Source of the DNA: Mesostigma viride
Lineage: Eukaryota; Streptophyta; Mesostigmatophyceae; Mesostigmatales; Mesostigmataceae
DNA: 64,000 bases
Direction: 5' to 3'
Assembly: GCA_009746045.1 (NCBI GenBank)
Contig: RPFO01001933.1
Location: 2,501-66,500 of the forward strand
Shown here: one piece after another, positions 1 through 11,342 of the stretch
Layout: each line of letters opens with the position of its first letter
Numbering within the stretch: position 1 is the stretch's first letter
The notes under the pieces: generated by a model
The model's input: only the letters and a program-made list of their open reading frames with translations
Told to the model about the DNA's origin: nothing
Database searches by the model: none
Made by a program: the position numbers and the translations under genes

Positions 1-1345
1 AACCCTTGAAAAACAATTACTAGGAACTGCATTTTTTGTGCAATGTTTGCTAGCATCTGTCAGCTATTGGTCATGCAAACAGTCTGAATTTCTTGTGGGC
101 AGTTAACATACACTACAATACGGTTCGTAGGAGACGCGAAATGAGTGAGAATGTTACCCGAGCGGTAACGAGGATTCGCACCGTTGATTTTAACATATGT
201 TTCTTTTTTTGCGCCATTTGGCGAGCATCGACTGGAGCCTGAACCTAGCGGGGGGGATCGTACGGGGGAATCTTGCGGGGGAATCTTGCGGGGAAAAAAT
301 TCCGAACGTGAATTAGCGAAGTCCTACTACATTTGCTTGGGTACACGGTACTACAGTTTCGTCACTGAAAATTTTCTGTAGTTGCGTTGGTGTTTCGTAC
401 GTTCCGCTGAAATTTTTCGTGTTCAGTGACCAGATCACAATTTGATCCGGGCCAAAATGATTGGCTGTACGGTACGAACCAAAAACGAAATTTTAGTATC
501 TAAGTTCCGCAGCGCTTGCTGAATTTGCCCCGGAAGCCCGGGGGCACTTTCCCCGCTGAAAAAGGTGTCCGCGGAAGCGTATTGTAGTGTAGATGTTTTT
601 ATGAGCTGTGCAAAGTTCTAGGCTTAACTGAGTTCATTGATATAGGCACCCATGTGTTGGAACCCTTGGAAAACCAAGAAAAACTGCCTTTTGGGTTGTT
701 TTTTGCTAGCATCAGTCACCATTTTGTCATCCAACCAGCCTGAAACTTTGTGGGCATGCTGCATGGGATGTGTTTAGAACATGTGCAAAGTTCCAGCTCC
801 AACTGAGTTCATTTGGTGTCATTATGTATGCATATGTGTGATAAAACCCTTGGAAAACCATGAAAAGCTGCATTTTGGGGTATTTATGCTGGCATTTGTC
901 ACCACTGATTTGTCATCCAACCAGCCTGAAACTTTGTAGGCATGCTGCATGGGATGTGTTTAGGACATGTGCAAAGTTCCAGCTCCAACTGAGCTCATTT
1001 GGTATGCATATGTGTGATAAAACCCTTGGAAGAACAATAGAAAGCTGATTTTTCTGTGGTATTTATGCTAGCATCTGTCACCAATTTGTTATCCAACCAG
1101 CCTGAAACTTTGTGGGCATGCTGCATGGGATGTGTTTAAAACATGTGCAAAGTTCCAGCTCCAACTGAGCTCATTTGGTGTCATTACATATGTATGCATA
1201 TGTGTACGTGATAAAACCCTTGGAAAACCATGAAAAGCTGCATTTTTTGGGTATTTATGCTAGCATTTGTCACCAATTTGTCATCCAACCAGCCTGAAAC
1301 TTTGTGGGCATGCATGCTGCATGGGATGTGTTTAGAACATGTGCA
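1..1345. repeat. ~184-bp satellite, block 1
   Basis: About six partial or complete copies of a 174-190 bp unit, recognised by AAACCCTTGGAAAACC, then TATTTATGCTAGCATTTGTC, then CAACCAGCCTGAAACTTTG and CATGCTGCATGGGATGTG. Copies begin near 1, 660, 845, 1020 and 1215; the stretch 120-650 is divergent or unrelated. The last copy is cut off near 1345, where GC-rich DNA begins. The same unit resumes at 3838. No gene is supported here. Confidence 0.85.
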
Positions 1346-2330
1346 AACACATCAGTCCGGCGCCGCGCCTTGCACACCCCGGTAATTCCCCCGCGAAAGT
1401 TGACGAAATTCGGTGCGCGCGTGCAATGTTGACTGGAATTCGGTGTGCACGGCTATGGTGACGCGAAAATTTATTGCGAGCTGATTACGCAACCATTTTG
1501 GACGTTATTTCGCTTGTTCGGACGTTGATTACATAAGGAAAAGTATCGTACATTAAAAAACCTGAAAAACAGTTTCTTTTTTTCTGCAGCGAGGGCACGT
1601 GGGCAGCAGGCGGGCTTTTGCACACCAACCGGCCCGACCCGTGTGTGTGCAAGGTAAAACACAGACAGGAAAAACATGCTCTCGGCTGTCATGAACACAT
1701 TCTACCAGTTCCTAACATCATTTCAAAGAAACCCAGCGATGGATTTCCCTTAATTTTGCGTTTCTTCGATTTTTAGCCCCTTCCGCGAAAAAGTGAGAAT
1801 TATAGGAGCGCTGACAGGTGCAACACTGCATGTCGTGCTTTTAATCGCTTTACGTCTTTTCTTGCAGCTATATGACTTCCCTGGCGCAGCAACATCGCCC
1901 GGTGTTTATCCTGCGGGCGGGGCTTGCTGGCCCCGTCCGGAGTGTGCTCGGGGTGCGGGAAAAACCACAGCTACTGGTTTATAACGTCGACAACCCCCCA
2001 TTTTCTGGTCATTAACCGGCGTATTCTTGTGGTTTAAGCTCCGGCGACGGGCGAAAAGAGCTCTTACCATGACGGCATGCTCTGGGGAGGCGTTCCGAGA
2101 AGGACTGGGGCGGGCAGGCAAATTTACACGCGACAGTGCCCGCACGTCGCCTGCGCACCCCGGCGTACAAGGCAAAGCGCAGTGTTTCCCTCCTGGACGG
2201 CCCATCGCTGCCTTTGCCGGGCGGCCATGTTGGGGAGGCGGCTCCTTCTTCCTTTCTTACCGCCCGTTTCATAGTTCATACCCCGTGAGTTTCCCAACGG
2301 AGGCGTGTTAATGATGAGCGGGCTGCATGC
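1346..2330. other. Intergenic, GC-rich, no supported gene
   Basis: Mixed-composition DNA between the truncated satellite and the GGGA tract. Short open frames exist on both strands, but none shows a recognisable domain, repeated conservation or splice context. No feature is assigned. Confidence 0.5.
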
Positions 2331-2344
2331 ATGAATGAACGGGT

Positions 2345-3112
2345 GTATGAATGAGGGAGGGGGGGAGGGAGGGAGGGAGGGAGGGAGGGGGAGGGAGGGA
2401 GGGAGGGAGGGAGGGAGGAGGAGGGAGGGAGGGAGGGAGGAGGGAGGGAGGGAGGGAGGGAGGGAGGGAGGAGGAGGGAGGGAGGGAGGAGGGAGGGAGG
2501 GAGGGAGGGAGGAGGGAGGAGGGAGGGAGGGAGGGAGGGAGGGAGGAGGGAGGGAGGGAGGGAGGGAGGGAGGGAGGAGGGAGGGAGGGAGGGAGGGAGG
2601 GAGGGAGGAGAGGAGGGGAGGGAGGGAGGGAGGAGGGAGGGAGGGGAGGAGGGAGGGAGGGAGGGAGGGAGGGAGGGAGGGAGGGAGGGAGGGAGGAGGG
2701 AGGGAGGGAGGGAGGGAGGGAGGGAGGGAGGGAGGGAGGGAGGGAGGGAGGAGGGAGGGAGGGAGGGAGGGAGGGAGGGAGGGAGGGAGGGAGGGAGGGG
2801 GGGGGGAGGGAGGAGGGAGGAGGGAGGGAGGGAGGGAGGGAGAGGAGGGAGGGAGGGAGGGAGGGAGGAGGGAGGGAGGGAGGAGGGGAGGGAGGGAGGG
2901 AGGGGAGGGAGGGAGGGAGGGAGGAGGGAGGGAGGGAGGAGGGAGGGAGGGAGGAGGGAGGGAGGGAGGGAGGGAGGAGGGAGGGAGGGAGGGAGGAGGG
3001 AGGAGGGAGGGAGGGAGGGAGGGAGGGAGGGAGGGAGGGACGGAGGGAGGGAGGGAGGGAGGGACGGAGGGAGGGAGGGAGGGAGGGACGGAGGGAGGGA
3101 GGGAGGGAGGGT
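2345..3112. repeat. GGGA/GGGAGG purine microsatellite
   Basis: About 770 bp made almost only of G and A on the plus strand, built from GGGA with frequent GGA slips and a few GGGACGGA variants near the right end. The long open frames across it (poly Gly-Arg-Glu, Pro-Ser-Leu) are artefacts of the repeat. A homopurine-homopyrimidine tract of this length is a candidate for triplex (H-DNA) formation. Confidence 0.97.
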
Positions 3113-3410
<298 letters not shown>

Positions 3411-3458
3411 TGCTTAGGCGTTGGAGCACACGCATGCACTGGAGGAAGGGGGTGATGA

Positions 3459-3677
3459 AAACCCAGACCAACTGTCGCACCCACGGTCCCCTCCACCTTC
3501 ACCAAGCGTAAGGCCAAGCGTGCCATGGGGGTAGGGTAGCTGACGCAAGTCACCAACGTCAGGGTGCTCACCAGGCTGGTGGATGAGAAGATGGGGGGCA
3601 GGCCCCTGTCAGATGCAGAGAAGAAGAAAAGGAAAAGGATGCAGGGCCGTGAGAACGTGCCCCGGGTGTGGCATTAG
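3459..3677 (+). pseudogene. Basic-protein exon relic with internal stop
   Basis: One frame from 3459 to a TAG at 3675-3677 has protein-like composition: a Pro/Thr segment, KRKAKRAMG, then [15 protein letters not shown] and a strongly basic end with KKKRKR. A single in-frame TAG at 3537-3539 breaks it. TGATGA lies directly upstream at 3453-3458. It may be a terminal exon whose acceptor is the AG at 3538-3539, because GTAGGGTAG ends there, or the relic of a lost gene. I do not recognise the family. Confidence 0.3.
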
Positions 3678-3837
3678 CCACTATATAGCTAGCTAGCTGG
3701 CTAGAGCTGTGTTATTAATGCATTGTACTATAGGCATGTGACCCCAAGTATGCCTTCCTGCATTGTAAATATGATGCATAATGTAATGATGTGTTGTTTG
3801 GAACCTTCTGTACACCAAGGTGGAATGATTGCCATGA

Positions 3838-4570
3838 AACCCTTGGAAGAACAATAGAAAGCTGATTTTTCTGTGGTATTTATGCTAGCATCTGTCACCA
3901 ATTTGTTATCCAACCAGCCTGAAGCTTTGTGGGCAGGCTGCATGGGATGTGTTTCGAACATGTGCCAAGTTCCAGGTCCAACTGAGTTCATTTGATGTCA
4001 TTATATATGCACATGTGTGATGAAACCCTTGAAAAACCATGAAAAACTGCATTTTTGTGGTATTTATGCTAGCATTTGTCACCAGTTTGTCATCCAACCA
4101 GCCTGAAGCTTTGTGGGCAGGCTGCATGGGATGTGTTTCGAACATGTGCCAAGTCCCAGGTCCAACTGAGTTCATTTGATGTCATTATATATGCAAATGT
4201 GTGATGAAACCCTTGGAAAACCCTGAAAAACTGCATTTTTGTGGTGTTTATGCTAGCATCTGTCACCAATTTGTCATCCAACCAGCCTGAAACTTTGTGG
4301 GCATGCTGCATGGGATGTGTTTAGAACATATGCAAAGTTCCAGGCCCAACTGAGTTCATTTGATGTCATTATATATGCATATGTGTGATGAAACCCTTGG
4401 AAAACCCTGAAAAACTGCATTTTTGTGGTGTTTATGCTAGCATCTGTCACCATTTTGTGATCCAACCAGCCTGAAACTTTGTGGGCATGCTGCATGGGAT
4501 GTGTTTATAACATGTGCAAAGTTCCAGGCCCAACTGAGTTCATTTGATGTCATTTTATACGCATACATGC
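3838..4570. repeat. ~184-bp satellite, block 2
   Basis: Four head-to-tail copies beginning near 3838, 4022, 4206 and 4390, with a constant 184-bp period and high identity to block 1. The unit contains no TGA/TAA/TAG in one minus frame, so overlapping ~73-89 residue open frames recur every 184 bp. This is a repeat effect, not a gene family. The last copy degrades after about 4560. Confidence 0.9.
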
Positions 4571-5320
4571 CAGAAAGTGCTGAAAATTCGGTATTTTTAT
4601 GCTAGCAAATGTCACCATGTTACCATGCTGCCGACTCCCAAAAAATTATTTGACCACATGCCACCATAAGGTATCTGATTAGGCACCTTGGTGCCAAATT
4701 TGAGGCCAAAATAATCATTAGCCTATCCTAGAATAATTTTCAGGGTGGAAAAATGGCTTTTTGGAATGATGTGAAGTTCCAGGCCCAACTGAGTTCATTT
4801 GGTGTCATTATGTATGCGGGGGGGCCCACAATCAATCTACAATACCCATGCCAAATTTTATTACTTGAGGAGACGCCATTTCAACAAATACATGACAATT
4901 GATGCTCATTGTGAATGCGTTTCCACATGAAATCATTACCATTTCATGCAATTTGGTCACTGGTGCGCTTTCCGCGTGCACTTTTCATTACTAGATTGCT
5001 TAAATTTATTAAAATTTATTAAAATTTATTAACATTTATTAAAATTTATTCAAGTCGGGGTAAAATTGGCTGTTTTTGTCAAAGTGTCATGCACTCGGAG
5101 GGTAAGCAAGTGAGACAAGTTGTAGATTAAATTTACAATTGCACAACCCTCTCCACGACCCCGCTAGTTCTATTTATAGAACGAATTATAATTATTGCCA
5201 AAATTGTGCACAAGCCTGTGCACAACCCAACCAGTAATTCCCACTTGAACTTTGAATATTCAAGTGAATGCTCTGGAGACAGATGTACAGATCGATCTTT
5301 ACAAATGTACACGAGTTCAG
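4571..5320. other. AT-rich intergenic DNA
   Basis: AT-rich sequence with a short run of about five AAAATTTATT-like units at 5005-5051. It also carries a partial echo of the satellite (CCCAACTGAGTTCATTTGGTGTCATTATGTATGC, split by unrelated sequence, near 4782-4815). No gene is visible. Confidence 0.5.
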
Positions 5321-5330
5321 ATCAAGCTAT

Positions 5331-8300
5331 CTAACTACCTACTAACAGGCGTTTCTTTACAGGTGCCCGTCCGCTCGTCTTCTTTACACCCCCCTCCCGC
5401 ACATCTGCGCCAGCCTTCCCTTGAGGTTTTCGTTTGCCCTGCCCTGCGGCTTGGTCTCCCCCCTTCTCTTGGAGTCGTGGGGAAGATCTGGTCGCTGGGG
5501 AAGATCTGGTCGCCAGGTACCCCTTGTCCATCCACCACTCCAAATACGTTCCCTCAGGTGGCTTGAAACAGTTCCGCATCTCGTCTTGTTGTACCTTGAA
5601 AATTATGTTGGGCATCGTCCCCTGCTCCCCATTAATCCAGATTCCCTTTTCGTCACACCCTTCTGCCCAAAATTTAACGTACCACACGCCCGTTTTATCC
5701 ACCTTTCGAACGACTCCATGCACCAGGAACGTGTCGACGTGGAAATCAGGCATGTGTGCCAGCTTCATTGGGTCTGCATTGAGTTTAGCCACCGAATCAG
5801 CAGCCCACGTGGGCTTCCACAACGTATCAAGGCGCTGGGATTGGTTCTTCCGATACTGGCAAAATTCCCCGCCGTGCTTGCACAATACCGAAACCGGACA
5901 TCCAACAGGCGAGCGGGGCACGACCCGTTTCCCCCCCCCCACCTTCCAGATTCTCCATCCACGTCTGCCAACTTGGTGGTGGCACTTTCTTGTCTAGTGG
6001 CTTGGGCTGGGTTGCGGTAACTGTGACACGTCTTTGTGGCGCTTCCTCCTCAGGTTCCGATTCTTCCGATTCTTCCGAATCTTCCTCAAACCCTTTGGGT
6101 GGGCCGCCATGCGCGTCATCCTTTGGCGGCTCCTCTTCAGACTCGTCACCTGTGTGTGGGACAAGCAATGACGAGCGGCGCAATTAGTTATCATTACAAT
6201 CGCAAATCAAACTTGGGAATATGCAAACATCATAATTTAACCGACCATATTCACTCAGATTAACTTACCCTTTGACAGATGACTAGCCGTTGCTCTTGAT
6301 CGAACGTGCCCGCCAGGCGAAAGGAGCTTTTTGCAGTAGTCGACGGCACGCCCCAACATCCCCCCCCCGACGCCCCCGAATTCCCCTCGAGCCTCCCTCC
6401 CCTCCCCCCCCTCCTTCCCCCCTTCCCCCGATGCGCCGGTCGACCCGCCCCCCTCTCCGCCCTTCGACCCGCCCCCCTCTCCGCCCTTTGACCCGCCCCC
6501 CTCTCCACCCTTCTCTCCCCCCCCTCTCCGCCCTTGGACCCGCCCCCCTCTCCGCCCTTTGACCCGCCCCCCTCTCCACCCTTTGACCCGCCCCCCTCTC
6601 CGCCCTTCGACCCGCCCCCCTCTCCGCCCTTCGACCCCCTCCCCTCTCCGCCCTTCTCTCCGCCCCCCTCTCCATCCTTCGACCCCCTCCCCTCTCCGCC
6701 CTTCGACCCGCCCCCCTCTCCGTCCTTCGACCCCCCCCCTCTCCGCCCTTCGACCCCCCCCCTCTCCGCCCTTCGACCCGCCCCCCTCTCCGTCCTTCGA
6801 CCCCCCCCCTCTCCGCCCTTCGACCCGCCCCCCTCTCCGCCCTTCGAACCCCCCCCTCTCCGTCCTTCGACCCGCCCCCCTTATCACCACCCTCATTCCC
6901 GTCCCCCTCATCATCGCCGGCACCATCATCACCAACCTCCTCCCCATCATCACCCCCATGTGACCCGACATCCTCATCATCCCCCATTGAGACGTCTTCG
7001 GCCGCGGGGGTCTCCGAGGCGGCGCGCTTCCGGCGTTTCTTTTTGGTGCCAGCGCCTGCCGTCTCCAGCGGACGCTTCTGGGCTGCACCCGCAATTTCCT
7101 TGCCCGAACGGCCGTTGGGATTGGAAATATCCTCCCCCTCAGGCCGCTTCCCAAGTACCTTCAGAAGGACCTTAAACCCATCCACCTGCTCCTTTGACCC
7201 AATGAAGATCACGGGTGGGTTGAAGAATCCCGTGAAATCGCCTAGGTACGACGACCAGTCGTCCTTCACACCATTGAAATCTCCACAATCCTTCGCCGCC
7301 TTCCAGTCCCTTTTCTCCACCCACGAACCCGTTCGACCCTTCAACAATTCCTCATCATTCCACAGCTTGGCGTGATGTTCCAAATTCAGCAGCACTACCC
7401 CATTCTTGATATCTGGCTGGTTCACCCCCCCTTCCTCTTCACAACAAATTCGAACCCCTCCATTGCATTAAGTACCACTTGAGCCAACCGTGTCGGCCCA
7501 TCGCTTTTCTCCCACGCGAAAGTCTTCATCATGAACTCACAGGTCTCTTCCCCGTCAGACGTGTAAACTCTCTTAGAAATCCACGGGCCCTGCTGCTCGA
7601 TTTCGGATGCCATCTCCTCCGACCCAAACTTCCGCGGGGGTTCCCGCTTCTCCCCCACCTTTTTTTGGCGACCCGACTGGACGTCCTCTGCCTCGGCATG
7701 TTCGGCTTGGCCTTCCTCCGGCACAGCCCCCGTCACCACCACAGCCCCCGCCACAGGCTGTACGGGTTGGGGCACCACAGCCTGTTCGGTTGGGGGTTCG
7801 GGCGCAATCAGGACCCACCATTTCGTTTCCTCCTTGTGGGTCGTCCAAAAATCCGTCCTCTCCAGCAGTGCAAGTGGGAAGGTGGAATCGTCCCTCCCCG
7901 TTGGCCTGATAACCGCCCTTAGTCTCTTGGCAGCTACAGCGACCGTATCGGCCACCCTCTGAAGGGCGCTGTCGGCTTCCGAAGGCTGCATCGGCAACCA
8001 GCCGAGGTCGCGTGGTTCGGGGTATTTCCCCAAATCGCGGTTGTAGATCATGAAAAGCTGGACCATCACCTCGCAGAAGATCTTGGCCATGTATGTCAGG
8101 TCATACAAGCACTGAGGAGGAACGTGTTTGGCCTTCACGGTTGCCATGATAGACGGCCAGAATCGAAAGCGGGCTAGACTCCTCCACCCTTCCTGTTTGA
8201 TCCCCCCCCCTTCCTCATCACCCTTCCCTCCCCGTCCAGCTTGTCCGCTGCCACGATGTCCAGAAACTCTGCAAGCTCCTTGGCCAGCTTGTCCTCAATC

Positions 8301-8746
8301 GGCATTCCACATCTACTGTCGTCGTTCGGAGCGACCGTTTCATCCTTCACAGCCGAGATGAAGTCGTAGACTTGGGTTTTCTCCGATTCGGACAAACCAC
8401 CCTCGTTCAATCGCCCTCCAACCCGCTCCTCACCACCCTCCTCCCCCTCCCCGTCCTTCCTTGCCTTCTCAGTGCTGCTTGAAACCCCATGAATCAAATT
8501 CCATATTTCTTTCTGGTCCTGAAGGGGCACCTCCGGCTTATCCCAGGATTCCTCCATGTGCGTCTTGAAATAGTTGTGCACTTCCAGCAGCGCCGTCCCC
8601 CTCGACTTTTTGGAAACGGCCTCGTCTTCTGCATTCAGCCCCCCTCCGATCAGGGCAACCCTCCGATGCGCCTCTCTCCCCTGCATGCATGAAATGTGAA
8701 TCAGTGTTTGAGACAAAAAACGGTCATACAACACACGACCTGACAT
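5331..8746 (-). CDS. Unknown two-exon protein with acidic low-complexity centre; three G-run frame breaks
   Basis: Proposed start ATG at 8746, 64 nt downstream of the first palindrome of the 8811-9240 array. Exon 1 runs to 6269 and exon 2 from 6149 to a TAG at 5331. The intron (6268-6150) has donor GTAAGT and acceptor CACACAG, and joins SKG to GDESEEE in frame. The frame breaks at coding-strand G runs at 8202-8210, 7425-7431 and 5931-5940. Across each break the protein-like sequence continues in the next frame, so one ~1,100-residue protein is more likely than several genes. The middle holds an acidic stretch (7000-6900) and a Gly/Arg/Glu minisatellite (6885-6360). Exon 2 starts acidic, then has WYVKFWAEGC and a Lys-rich tail. 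I do not recognise a family; the acidic and basic blocks would suit a nuclear protein, which is inference. Confidence 0.55.
6150..6268 (-). other. Intron, 119 nt
   Basis: Read on the minus strand: donor GTAAGTTA follows GTCAAAGG, and acceptor CCACACACAG precedes GTGACGAGTC. Removing it keeps an open frame through the Ser/Glu-rich start of exon 2. This is direct support for spliceosomal introns, hence nuclear eukaryotic DNA. Confidence 0.7.
6360..6885. repeat. ~25-bp C-rich minisatellite inside coding sequence
   Basis: About 21 copies of CGACCCGCCCCCCTCTCCGC plus CCTT or a variant. Each copy has a C run of 5-9, so copy-to-copy run-length changes shift the frame. On the minus strand it reads Gly/Arg/Glu repeats in every frame. 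It lies in the long first exon of the 5331-8746 gene, between the acidic block and the YCKKLLSPGG segment. Confidence 0.85.
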
Positions 8747-8810
8747 TTTGTCCTTACACTTTGGAAGATCGGCCGTTCCCGAACAAAAATCACACCCTAA
8801 TTTCCAGTTT

Positions 8811-8824
8811 CCAACGGCCGTTGG
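8811..8824. promoter_or_regulatory. Palindrome upstream of ATG 8746
   Basis: CCAACGGCCGTTGG, the array unit nearest the gene, 64 nt from the proposed ATG at 8746. A degenerate half copy (CGGCCGTT) sits at 8770-8777. The regulatory role is inferred from recurrent position. Confidence 0.5.
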
Positions 8825-9240
8825 CGCAAGAAAAATCACACCCTAATTTCCAGGTTCCAACGGCCGTTGGCGCAAGAAAAATCACACCCTAATTTCCAGG
8901 TTCCAACGGCCGTTGGCGCAAGAAAAATCACACACTAATTTCCAGGTTCCAACGGCCGTTGGCGCAAGAAAAATCACACCCTAATTTCCAGGCTCCAACG
9001 GCCGTTGGCGCAAGAAAAATGTCGACCGAATTTCCAGGTTCCAACGGCCGTTGGCGCAAGAAAAATATCAACCAAATTTCCAGGTTCCAACGGCCGTTGG
9101 CGCAGGAAAAATGACACCCTAATTTCCAGGTTCCAACGGCCGTTGGCGCAAGAAAAATCACACACTAATTTCCAGGTTCCAACGGCCGTTGGCGCAAGAA
9201 AAATCACACCCTAATTTCCAGGTTCCAACGGCCGTTGGCG
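8811..9240. repeat. 10-copy 46-bp palindrome array
   Basis: Ten copies of a 46-bp unit, each carrying CCAACGGCCGTTGG followed by GCGCAAGAAAAATCACACCC and TAATTTCCAGG. It fills the space between the stop of the 405-aa gene (9256) and the start of the next co-oriented gene (8746). In translation the palindrome reads PTAVG, QRPL or SNGRW on both strands, which explains the spurious repeated peptides here. Confidence 0.95.
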
Positions 9241-9255
9241 CAAGAAAAATAACAT

Positions 9256-10473
9256 CTAGTGCCTAAAACGTTCCCACACCCGATCCGTTATATTTACCTT
9301 TTGCGTCCGCATGTCCTTCATGGGCGGGATCAGTGCTTCCCCCTCCACCTCCCAGCCCTTGAGCACGTCCAGATTGGTGTACTTGAACTTCTCCGCGTCC
9401 CTCACCAACCCCCTCCACAAATCAAACGCCTCGTCGGTTGTCTCCACGAACTTGCCCTTTTGTTTACCCGCAATCTCGCCAGCTATCGCAGTACTCACTT
9501 GCTCGTCAGAGCCCTCGAAAATCACGGACTTCAACATCTGTGTGTAGTGGTTGCCGTCCAGCACGGCAAACTGCACAAACACGCAAGGCGTCTGGTCTCG
9601 AAATTTACCCTTAAGGCCGGCATGGTCCGAGATGTTCAAGCTCCCCAGCGCGGATTTCGTCAGGTCAACTACTGCCTCACGCTCAGATTCATTTGACCAC
9701 TCGGACGGATCCAACTCCATGGTGATCAACTCGTCTGAGCAAGCGGCCGCCATGTCCTTCAGGGAGTCCGTCCGGAGAATGGACATGGCTTCCTCGGCCG
9801 TTGGCGAACGATAGTATCCGAACCTCTGCACGGCACGGTCACTGTCGTCCCCCGTCAGTATTTTAATGTGGTAAGGAACCTTTTCACTCCTCTGCACCCA
9901 TAAATTGTAGAGACCTGGATCACGGTCTGCCAGCACCTGCCACGCAAACCGGAAGATCGGCACGGCACATTTTGCTTTTGTCAGACTTGTGCCGGCCCCC
10001 ACGAACCACGGCGCGAGCCCCCTACAATTCCGCACCGTCACCGTCCGGTGCCGCATGAGTTCCGGGAGTTGGCACAAGTTCTCCGTGGGGGCCCGTACTT
10101 GAGTCGCAATCGCGGACCCCCCCACGATGTCGACATCGTCTGGAACTAGGCGTATCTTCTGCCGCAGATGAAACGCCGCCTGTATGGTGTCAGTTAGATT
10201 CTTGTCGTGCACTTGAGAGGACGGCGCTGGCTCCCAGGAGTCCAAAATGCTGGGCTTCGCATTTCCAGCACGTGTCGTCAGCAGCCCCTTCCTCTCAAAG
10301 GTCTTCACAATAACCGACCATAAGTCGGTGCCCGGTGCTCGTTGGCGCCAGTCCTCAAAAAATGTTGTGAGATGCCTTTCCGAACAGTTATGTTCAATCT
10401 TGTAAGCCCACTTCCTCCGCTCTTCGTCCGTTCTCTGCCTTGACGGACGCCCCTGATCACATGCAAAAAACAT
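9256..10473 (-). CDS. Unknown 405-aa protein
   Basis: Single uninterrupted frame from ATG at 10473 (MFFACDQGRP...) to TAG at 9256, the cleanest long gene in the window. I see no signal peptide or membrane segment. The N-terminal third is basic and rich in Arg/Lys (RQRTDEERRKW). The middle has a Trp/Phe-rich stretch, PWFVGAGTS, and the C-terminal half is acidic and mixed. I do not recognise the family. The start is chosen because the only in-frame ATG upstream of the conserved-looking region lies 29 nt from a CCAACGGCCGTTGG copy, the same arrangement as at other genes. Palindrome arrays flank it on both sides, and the next gene is co-oriented. Codon use looks normal for this window, without G-run breaks. 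Confidence 0.7.
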   Translation of the reverse strand: MFFACDQGRPSRQRTDEERRKWAYKIEHNCSERHLTTFFEDWRQRAPGTDLWSVIVKTFERKGLLTTRAGNAKPSILDSWEPAPSSQVHDKNLTDTIQAAFHLRQKIRLVPDDVDIVGGSAIATQVRAPTENLCQLPELMRHRTVTVRNCRGLAPWFVGAGTSLTKAKCAVPIFRFAWQVLADRDPGLYNLWVQRSEKVPYHIKILTGDDSDRAVQRFGYYRSPTAEEAMSILRTDSLKDMAAACSDELITMELDPSEWSNESEREAVVDLTKSALGSLNISDHAGLKGKFRDQTPCVFVQFAVLDGNHYTQMLKSVIFEGSDEQVSTAIAGEIAGKQKGKFVETTDEAFDLWRGLVRDAEKFKYTNLDVLKGWEVEGEALIPPMKDMRTQKVNITDRVWERFRH

Positions 10474-10502
10474 ACAGATAGCCGGAAGGTCAGTACTATG
10501 TT

Positions 10503-10516
10503 CCAACGGCCGTTGG
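10503..10516. promoter_or_regulatory. Palindrome upstream of ATG 10473
   Basis: CCAACGGCCGTTGG 29 nt from the start codon, the first unit of the 19-copy array that extends away from the gene. Confidence 0.5.
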
Positions 10517-11338
10517 CGACAGAAAAATAACACCCTAATTTCCAGGTTCCAACGGCCGTGGGCGCATGAAAATCACACCCTAATTTACAGGTTCCAACGG
10601 CCGTTGGCGCATGAAAATCACACCCTAATTTCCAGGTTCCAACGGCCGTTGGCGACAGAAAAATAACACCCTAATTTCCAGGTTCCAACGGCCGTTGGCG
10701 CATGAAAATCACACCCTAATTTTAAGGTTCCGACGGCCGTTGGCGCATGAAAATCACACCCTAATTTACAGGTTCCAACGGCCGTTGGCGCATGAAAATC
10801 ACACCCTAATTTACAGGTTCCAACGGCCGTTGGCGCATGAAAATCACACCCTAATTTCCAGGTTCCAACGGCCGTTGGCGACAGAAAAATCACACCCTAA
10901 TTTCCAGGTTCCAACGGCCGTTGGCGCGAGAAAAATGACACCCTATTTTCCAGGTTCCAACGGCCGTTGGCGCGAGAAAAATCACACCCTATTTTCCAGG
11001 TTCCAACGGCCGTTGGCGCATGAAAATCACACCCTAATTTCCAGTTTCCAACGGCCGTTGGCGCGAGAAAAATGACACCTTCATTTCCAGGTTCCAACGG
11101 CCGTTGGCGACAGAAAAATAACACCCTAATTTCCAGGTTCCAACGGCCGTTGGCGCATGAAAATCACACCCTAATTTTAAGGTTCCGACGGCCGTTGGCG
11201 CATGAAAATCACACCCTAATTTACGGGTTCCAACGGCCGTTGGCGCATGAAAATCACACCCTAATTTCAAGGTTCCGACGGCCGTTGGGCAAAAAAAAAA
11301 TAACACCCTAATTTCCAAATTGCAACGGCCGTTGGCGC
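10503..11338. repeat. 19-copy ~45-bp palindrome array
   Basis: About 19 units of 44-48 bp, each with CCAACGGCCGTTGG (a few CGACGGCCGTTGG), then GCGCATGAAAATCACACCC, or GCGACAGAAAAATAACACCC, or GCGCGAGAAAAATGACACCC. The linkers come in at least three types in mixed order, including a repeated multi-unit block, so the array has grown by duplication of groups of units. It ends by running into the hexamer array. Confidence 0.95.
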
Positions 11339-11342
11339 AAGA

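Noticed and set aside
8811-11338. Palindromic repeat arrays as CRISPR
   Set aside because: The linkers are themselves repeated, so there are no spacers; no cas genes.
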